Shown: in pieces, positions 41,638-46,513 of the stretch | Layout of the letters: each line of letters starts with the position of its first letter | Position numbering within the stretch: the stretch's first letter is position 1 | Origin: Vibrio ostreicida | Lineage (GTDB): Bacteria; Pseudomonadota; Gammaproteobacteria; Enterobacterales; Vibrionaceae | Assembly (NCBI RefSeq): GCF_013074385.2 | Contig: NZ_JABEYA020000022.1 | Span: forward strand, 1-46,513 | Length of the DNA stretch: 46,513 nucleotides | Direction of reading: 5' to 3' | Translations under genes and position numbers: made by a program | Notes under the pieces: model-generated | Told to the model about the DNA's origin: nothing | Databases searched by the model: none | What the model saw: only the letters and a program-made list of their open reading frames with translations

Positions 41638-41970
41638 GGGGGAGTCCTTGGTTCAATTCCTAACCGCGCCTTGATGAAAAATCACCCAAAAGCGCCTGTA
41701 AAACGTGATCAATTTAACACTTTTATTTGGATTGGTAAAGAAACGTGCTGACCTTGGCACAGTTTTCTTCATCAACCTCTCTGCATCATAGTGTGGTTTT
41801 TCTCCGCCTTCTAATATAATAGCCTAATTTTAAAGTGAGATTTAAATCACATTATCTTTAATAGCCCCTCCGAGCCGAAGAACAAACTGCGTTCGAGATG
41901 ATCTAGAGGTGAGATTTTCACACATAGAATGGTAGGATGATCTCATCTGAACCATTAAATAAAAATCACC
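41638..41970. promoter_or_regulatory. cyaA-hemC divergent promoter region with CRP-like site
   Basis: The 333-bp space contains TGAGATTTAAATCACA (41836-41851), which matches the CRP core TGTGA-N6-TCACA at nine of ten positions. A shorter similar motif, GTGAGATTTTCAC, lies at 41910-41922. CRP repression of cyaA is known in E. coli, and the same use is inferred here. I could not assign exact -35/-10 elements for either gene. Confidence 0.55.
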
Positions 41971-42909
41971 ATGACACAATCTTCTCCAATTCGAATCGCA
42001 ACACGAAAAAGCCCTCTCGCCCTTTGGCAAGCGCACTATGTTAAAGACGCTTTACAGGCTGCCCATCCAGGATTGAGCGTGGAACTCGTCACTATGGTCA
42101 CCAAAGGCGATATCATTCTTGATACTCCTTTAGCCAAAGTCGGTGGAAAAGGATTGTTTGTTAAGGAGCTAGAAGTTGCCATGTTGGAGGGGCGAGCCGA
42201 TTTAGCCGTGCATTCGATGAAAGATGTCCCCGTTGACTTCCCCGATGGTCTCGGGCTGGTCACCATTTGCCAACGAGAAGATCCTCGAGATGCTTTCGTA
42301 TCAAATACCTACAAAAACATTGAGCAGCTTCCAAAAGGGGCAATCGTTGGTACTTGTAGTCTAAGACGACAATGCCAGTTAAAAGAATACCGACCTGACC
42401 TAGAGATCAAAGAGCTTCGTGGAAACGTTGGGACGCGCCTTGGTAAATTGGATGCAGGAGAATATGATGCCATCATACTCGCCGCAGCAGGATTAAAACG
42501 TTTACATTTAGATGAGCGAATCAGTAGTTTTATTGAACCAGAACAATCACTCCCAGCCGTTGGGCAAGGCGCAGTCGGAATTGAATGTCGCTTGGACGAT
42601 GAACGACTCATCCGGTTACTTGAACCACTGAGCCATCAAGAAACCACTCAGCGTGTCCTTTGCGAGAGAGCAATGAACCTTACCTTGGAAGGCGGTTGCC
42701 AAGTGCCAATAGGCAGCTATGCCGTTTTGGAAGGTCAAAACATTTGGTTGAGAGCCTTAGTAGGCGAACCCGATGGTTCCAAAATTGTTCGGGGTGAAAT
42801 CAAAGGCCCTAGCGCAGACGCAGAGAAGCTAGGGGTTCTTCTGGCCAATCAGTTACTGGCTGATGGAGCACGAGAGATCCTAACCCGACTTTACGCAGCT
42901 CAAGAGTAA
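41971..42909 (+). CDS. hemC: Hydroxymethylbilane synthase (porphobilinogen deaminase)
   Basis: 312 residues (E. coli 313). RIATRKSPLALWQA at the start, GDIILDTPLAKVGGKGLFVKELE, AVHSMKDVP (catalytic Asp, about 84) and GTCSLRRQCQL are conserved. The dipyrromethane-cofactor Cys is in LEGGCQVPIGSYA (about 243). It polymerises four porphobilinogens. It begins the hemCDXY operon. Confidence 0.97.
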   Translation: MTQSSPIRIATRKSPLALWQAHYVKDALQAAHPGLSVELVTMVTKGDIILDTPLAKVGGKGLFVKELEVAMLEGRADLAVHSMKDVPVDFPDGLGLVTICQREDPRDAFVSNTYKNIEQLPKGAIVGTCSLRRQCQLKEYRPDLEIKELRGNVGTRLGKLDAGEYDAIILAAAGLKRLHLDERISSFIEPEQSLPAVGQGAVGIECRLDDERLIRLLEPLSHQETTQRVLCERAMNLTLEGGCQVPIGSYAVLEGQNIWLRALVGEPDGSKIVRGEIKGPSADAEKLGVLLANQLLADGAREILTRLYAAQE

Positions 42910-42913
42910 TCTT

Positions 42914-43648
42914 ATGACAGTGTTGGTTACACGCCCAGATTCGCAAGGCGACTCGCTTTGTCAACAACTCAACCAACTCGGCATTCGGGCATTTCATCAC
43001 CCATTGATTGACATTAAACCGGGGAAATCACTCCCCGGCTTAGCCAACAAAATTCACCACTACGACTTCATTATTGCCGTCAGTCAACATGCGGTCACTA
43101 TTTCACAACAAGAACTGGCAACAAACTGGCCTAAATCAGCAACTTACCTTGCGATCGGTCAAAAAACCGCACATATTTTAGGCAAGCTCAGCCAACAAAA
43201 AGTACACTACCCTGACGTGAGCGACAGTGAGCATCTGCTCGACCTAAACATACTCAAGCATGTTAAAAACAAAAAAGTCGTGATCCTGCGTGGTAATGGT
43301 GGACGCGAACTGATCAGTGACACGTTGAACGCGAGAGGAGCTCAAGTCAGCTACCTTGAGGTTTATCAAAGGACGAACGTTGCATTTGATTCAGACCGAC
43401 TGGTCCCTTACTGGAAAGATAACAATATTCAGAAGTTAGTCATCACCAGTTCAGATCAGCTGCGTTATTTTGTTTCCCAATTGACGACCGAGCAAAGCGA
43501 TTGGGTCTTTAGGCTGCACCTGTATGTACCAAGCCAACGCATTGCTCAACACGCACATAGCTTAGGATTCGTCCATATCACCAATACCAATAGCGCTGCC
43601 AACAAGGATTTACTGGCGATTCTCCAGTCAAAGGAAACAGGACAATAA
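42914..43648 (+). CDS. hemD: Uroporphyrinogen-III synthase
   Basis: 244 residues, with low sequence conservation typical of HemD. TRPDSQGDSLCQQL at the start, FHHPLIDIKPG, IAVSQHAVTI, YLAIGQKTAHIL, VVILRGNGGRELISDTL, YLEVYQR and VITSSDQLRYF follow the two-domain family pattern. It cyclises hydroxymethylbilane with D-ring inversion. It starts 4 bp after the hemC stop. Confidence 0.94.
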   Translation: MTVLVTRPDSQGDSLCQQLNQLGIRAFHHPLIDIKPGKSLPGLANKIHHYDFIIAVSQHAVTISQQELATNWPKSATYLAIGQKTAHILGKLSQQKVHYPDVSDSEHLLDLNILKHVKNKKVVILRGNGGRELISDTLNARGAQVSYLEVYQRTNVAFDSDRLVPYWKDNNIQKLVITSSDQLRYFVSQLTTEQSDWVFRLHLYVPSQRIAQHAHSLGFVHITNTNSAANKDLLAILQSKETGQ

Positions 43649-43651
43649 GTA

Positions 43652-44758
43652 ATGATACGTAAAAACAGAAATAACCAGGTTGAACCCAAAACAGAGACGC
43701 CAGCCTCAACAGGCTCAGCGGATGAGAAACAAGCTAAGCGTGGCGTAAAACTTGGTGCTATCGCCATCATTATGTCATTACTGTTTGGCGGAGGCTTGAT
43801 CGCACAGAATCTTTGGCAGAGCGCTAAGTATCAAGAAGAAATTGAAGTACTGACCACTGAGTTACAACGAACCAGAACAACCGTTCAAGAATCATTATCA
43901 GCGGCACAAGAAACAACGCTCAATAAAGTCGCTGAAACCAATGACAAAAATCAAAACGAATTGTCACTACAGAAAAAAAGTATCGAACTCCTTCAAAGAG
44001 AGCTCTCCAAACGTGGCGACCATCGGCCTAATAACTGGGTACTTGCAGAAGCAGACTATTTAGTCAAACTTGCGGGGCACAAGCTTTACCTTGAAAATGA
44101 CGCGGCCACTGCCAGACAACTGCTGGAAAGTGCAGACCAACGTATTGCTACTTTAAACGACCCGACACTGATTCCTTTGCGTCAATCTATGGCAAAAGAC
44201 ATCACGGCCTTAATGTCGATTCGTAATATAGACACTGCCGGACTTGTCCTACGAATCATTGCTCTCCAGCAACAAGTCGATGCACTGCCAATAATCAATG
44301 CGACACTTGCAGTAGAGCCTGAAGATAAATCCGTCCAGATTTCAGAGAATATTCAAGATTGGAAAAGTAACATGATGGCATCATTGCGTCGCTTTTCAGA
44401 AAACGTTATCACTGTTCGAACCCGAGATACCAATACGCTCCCCCTCATCACCGTCGAACAACAATTTTTTCTAAGGGAAAACATCAAAGCTAAACTGGAC
44501 ACTGCGATTAAAGCTGTTTTTCTCCAGCAGCAAGAGGTGTACTCATCGACCTTAACCACCTCTCAGCAATGGTCAGCCAGTTTCTTTAAACAGGATGCCA
44601 ACACTGTCGTTGAATTTGACCGCGCTTTAACCCAACTGATGAAACAAAAAGTGCAAATAGAATACCCTGAAACATTAGAAACACCCCAAATATTATCCGA
44701 TGTCATCAGCAGACGCTTCAACCGTGACACTACGATCCTACCAACGGAGGAACAGTAA
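43652..44758 (+). CDS. hemX: HemX-like membrane protein
   Basis: 368 residues. A basic, polar N-terminus is followed by one membrane helix (about 33-50, LGAIAIIMSLLFGGGLIAQ), a coiled-coil (about 55-120) and a periplasmic domain with NWVLAEADYLVKLAGHKLYLENDAATA spread over adjacent blocks. The family was annotated as uroporphyrinogen methyltransferase, but no SAM motif is visible and that function is not supported. It overlaps hemY by one base (TAATG). Confidence 0.9.
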   Translation: MIRKNRNNQVEPKTETPASTGSADEKQAKRGVKLGAIAIIMSLLFGGGLIAQNLWQSAKYQEEIEVLTTELQRTRTTVQESLSAAQETTLNKVAETNDKNQNELSLQKKSIELLQRELSKRGDHRPNNWVLAEADYLVKLAGHKLYLENDAATARQLLESADQRIATLNDPTLIPLRQSMAKDITALMSIRNIDTAGLVLRIIALQQQVDALPIINATLAVEPEDKSVQISENIQDWKSNMMASLRRFSENVITVRTRDTNTLPLITVEQQFFLRENIKAKLDTAIKAVFLQQQEVYSSTLTTSQQWSASFFKQDANTVVEFDRALTQLMKQKVQIEYPETLETPQILSDVISRRFNRDTTILPTEEQ

Positions 44759-45936
44759 TGTTTAGATTGCTCTTTCTTTTTTTCGTTTTAGGGACAGGTC
44801 TGTTTACTGGCACCCAATTAGCCGGTCAGCAAGGATACGTGTTAATTTCGGTTAGTAATAAGACTCTTGAGATGAGTGTAACAACATTGGTTCTCGCGAT
44901 AATTACGATGCTGGCAGGCTTGTTTTTTCTCGAATATTTGCTGAAAAAGTTACTTTACGCAAGCTCAGCAACACGGAACTTCTTAAGTAATCGCAGTCTG
45001 CGCCTTTCTCGCCTTTGGGCAAACGAAGGCATTATCAAGTTATTGGAAGGGGACTTTAAAGGTGCTGAGAAAGATGTTATGCGTGCGGTAGAACACCATG
45101 ATATGCCATTGTTGTGCTTCTTAGTCGCCTCTGAGGCTGCACAGGGGCTTGGAAATATAGCCAAACGGGATGACTATTTACAGATTGCCTCAGAAATAGA
45201 TAATTCTGAGCTCGCCGTAGGGCTGACCAAAGCCAAACAACAAGTACGACAAGCCAATTACACCTCAGCGTTCGAGATCTTATCTGCAATCAAATCGGAC
45301 TGCCCTAAGAATCACGCCATGCTTGATTTACTCCAACAGGTTTACCTCGAACTTGAACGATGGCAGCCGTTACTGGAGATCCTACCAAGTCTTCTGAAAA
45401 ACAAAATGATCACCAAAGAACAACAAATCCAGCTGACGAAAAGGGCGCAGTGCGGACGTTTAAAAGAGATCTCGACTCAAAAAGGCAGTGAGGAACTGAT
45501 GGTTCACTGGAATAGTCTTCCACGAAAACTTAAAAATGACCCTCTTATTGTAGAGTGTCTCGTCACACAACTCATCGCTCTGGGTGACGATGCGCACGCA
45601 TTCTCAATCCTCAAAGATAGCCTGAAAAAGCACTCGCTATCAGAGTTATATAAACTCCTCCCTAGCATCAAGTTACCCGACACGAATCCCGCCATCCACT
45701 TACTCGAAAATGCGCTAAGTAAAAACGAGAATAATGCTGATGCACATAGCGCTATCGGCCACTTCTATCTACAAAAGAAAAATTGGTCAACCGCTCAAAA
45801 ACATTTCGAAAAAGCGTTATCTCTGCGTTCGGATATCTCCGATTATTCATCGCTCGCCGATACGTTAGAAAGACAAAACATGATTAAAGCCGCCAATGAA
45901 GTGTCTAAAAAAGTACTGACCTTAGTCCAAGCTTGA
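44758..45936 (+). CDS. hemY: HemY-like TPR membrane protein
   Basis: 392 residues. Two N-terminal membrane helices (about 2-20 and 40-60), then TPR-type helical repeats including GIIKLLEGDFKGAEKDVMRA and NADAHSAIGHFYLQKKNWST near the C-terminus. It is not the protoporphyrinogen oxidase called HemY in Bacillus. In the hemCDXY operon it is thought to be involved in tetrapyrrole synthesis or its membrane organisation, but its biochemistry is open. Confidence 0.92.
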   Translation: MFRLLFLFFVLGTGLFTGTQLAGQQGYVLISVSNKTLEMSVTTLVLAIITMLAGLFFLEYLLKKLLYASSATRNFLSNRSLRLSRLWANEGIIKLLEGDFKGAEKDVMRAVEHHDMPLLCFLVASEAAQGLGNIAKRDDYLQIASEIDNSELAVGLTKAKQQVRQANYTSAFEILSAIKSDCPKNHAMLDLLQQVYLELERWQPLLEILPSLLKNKMITKEQQIQLTKRAQCGRLKEISTQKGSEELMVHWNSLPRKLKNDPLIVECLVTQLIALGDDAHAFSILKDSLKKHSLSELYKLLPSIKLPDTNPAIHLLENALSKNENNADAHSAIGHFYLQKKNWSTAQKHFEKALSLRSDISDYSSLADTLERQNMIKAANEVSKKVLTLVQA

Positions 45937-45957
45937 TGTTTTCGTTCCCCTTCCATT

Positions 45958-45976
45958 AGCCAGCTCAACGCTGGCT
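45958..45976 (+). terminator. Terminator of the hemCDXY operon
   Basis: A 7-bp stem AGCCAGC/GCTGGCT with a 5-nt loop, followed by TTTTA, lies 22 nt after the hemY stop. Confidence 0.8.
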
Positions 45977-45986
45977 TTTACATCTG

Positions 45987-46382
45987 AGACCAATCTAAGT
46001 AAAAATACGATCTCATTGAGGCTATCACGTCTACAAGAGAATGCCATGGATTGCCTCAATCACATCGATTTAAAAGCTCGCTAGTCAGCAAAAATCTCGC
46101 GTTTACTCGCTCTGGTAGACGGCTATCAGGTAGCGATATTCACGCCTACATCATCAAAGAGTTCGGCAAACATTATCACCCGTCAGAGTTGAACCCTATA
46201 GAACAAGTATGACGTTGACTACGACCACGCTACCTAGCCAACCAAAGTTTGACGAACGGCACCGACCTTGTTGAGACGAGAGGTCGCGCATGGCATCGCT
46301 TTTTTAGACAGTACCGATAGGGTGGCCACTATGTGCCAAAGAGAGTGGATTGACCTAACCCGTTAATTTTTCAGATGGGTCT
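45987..46382 (+). mobile_element. Degraded IS630-family insertion sequence
   Basis: Plus-strand fragments match an IS630-type transposase. First is MDCLNHIDLKAR (from 46044), then LSGSDIHAYIIKEFGKHYHP (winged-helix part) fused directly to SELNPIEQV (the DDE-domain C-terminal motif), showing an internal deletion. A stop replaces the expected Trp, LRPRYLANQS and GRAWHRF follow, then a frameshift leads to LDSTDRVATMCQREWIDLTR and a stop (about 46366). Imperfect terminal inverted repeats AGACCAATCT (45987-45996) and AGATGGGTCT (46373-46382) bracket it. About 0.4 kb of a roughly 1.1-kb element remains, with no complete reading frame. Confidence 0.8.
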
Positions 46383-46405
46383 AAAACGCGGGGACAAAAA
46401 CAAAA

Positions 46406-46431
46406 AAACCCAACGCGACCGCGTTGGGTTT
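46406..46431 (-). terminator. Terminator after the tRNA-Asp gene
   Basis: On the minus strand the stem AAACCCAACGC/GCGTTGGGTTT with a 4-nt loop is followed by TTTTTG. It lies 9 nt after the tRNA 3' end and likely ends the upstream rrn/tRNA transcript. Confidence 0.9.
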
Positions 46432-46439
46432 GGAATGCA

Positions 46440-46513
46440 TGGCGGAGTGGACGGGACTCGAACCCGCGACCCCCGGCGTGACAGGCCGGTATTCTAACCA
46501 ACTGAACTACCAC
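46440..46513 (-). tRNA. tRNA-Asp (GTC), truncated at the window edge
   Basis: The reverse complement begins GTGGTAGTTCAGTTGGTTAG, contains the anticodon GTC in CCTGTCACG, the T-arm GGTTCGAGTC and an encoded CCA end (46440-46442). About three 5' bases lie beyond the right edge. In Vibrio, tRNA-Asp commonly follows 5S rRNA at the end of a rrn operon. Confidence 0.96.

Noticed and set aside
41910..41922. Second CRP site GTGAGATTTTCAC near hemC
   Set aside because: The spacer between half-sites is too short for the CRP dimer, so it is kept only as a note in the promoter region.

Overview
The window is a stretch of core chromosome from a Vibrio-like gammaproteobacterium. The evidence is the conserved gene neighbourhoods (murI/btuB-trmA-yijD-fabR-sthA, lexA-plsB-ubiAC, glpE/rpoH-ftsXEY-rsmD, yigB-xerC-DUF484-dapF-lysA-lptM-cyaY-cyaA, hemCDXY), the protein sequences, and the moderate GC content. 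I cannot name the species. Both edges are ribosomal and on the minus strand: the left edge is the first 26 nt of a 16S rRNA gene with its leader and a strong P1 promoter, and the right edge is a tRNA-Asp of the kind that ends Vibrio rrn operons. The window is therefore probably the complete interval between two co-oriented rrn operons.

Layout. 0.6-1.8 kb: a membrane-anchored RRM protein, tail to tail with glutamate racemase. 2-8.2 kb: btuB with a cobalamin riboswitch, divergent from trmA; then yijD-fabR, divergent from sthA. 8.2-9.1 kb: an accessory methyltransferase behind a possible Fur site. 9.2-14.1 kb: lexA with two SOS boxes, divergent from plsB; then ubiC-ubiA. 14.2-16.5 kb: a secreted FliL-like protein, a glpG remnant, glpE, a DnaA-box-bearing intergenic region and rpoH. 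16.7-22.0 kb: ftsY-ftsE-ftsX (ftsY carries a 20-copy hexanucleotide repeat), rsmD, DUF1145, yhgN and yhhN.

22.0-29.4 kb is the accessory part. It holds an AT-rich stretch with a 20-bp palindrome and a 26-codon membrane-peptide gene that has its own promoter and terminator, a membrane-anchored HEPN-like protein, an exported amidohydrolase, an arsenate-resistance operon (arsR-gapdh-phosphatase-arsJ), an EAL-HDOD protein and a LysE/RhtB remnant. From 29.4 kb the core resumes: pldB, yigL, an EVE-domain protein, a composite lipoprotein with a DTW-domain tRNA modifier, then cell division/lysine/frataxin/cyclase genes, and heme synthesis opposite cyaA. The last 0.5 kb holds a decayed IS630-type element.

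How the genes connect. FabR, PlsB, PldB and YhhN touch membrane lipid metabolism. FtsE/FtsX and XerC act in division and chromosome resolution, and FtsY in SRP targeting. MurI, DapF and LysA feed peptidoglycan and lysine. HemC/D feed tetrapyrroles, and BtuB imports cobalamin under B12 control. In the ars operon GAPDH would make 1-arseno-3-phosphoglycerate and ArsJ would export it. The main unusual items are the small membrane-peptide gene, the FtsY repeat, the DnaA-box cluster, the three decayed genes or elements (glpG, rhtB-like, IS630) and the membrane-tethered RRM and HEPN proteins.
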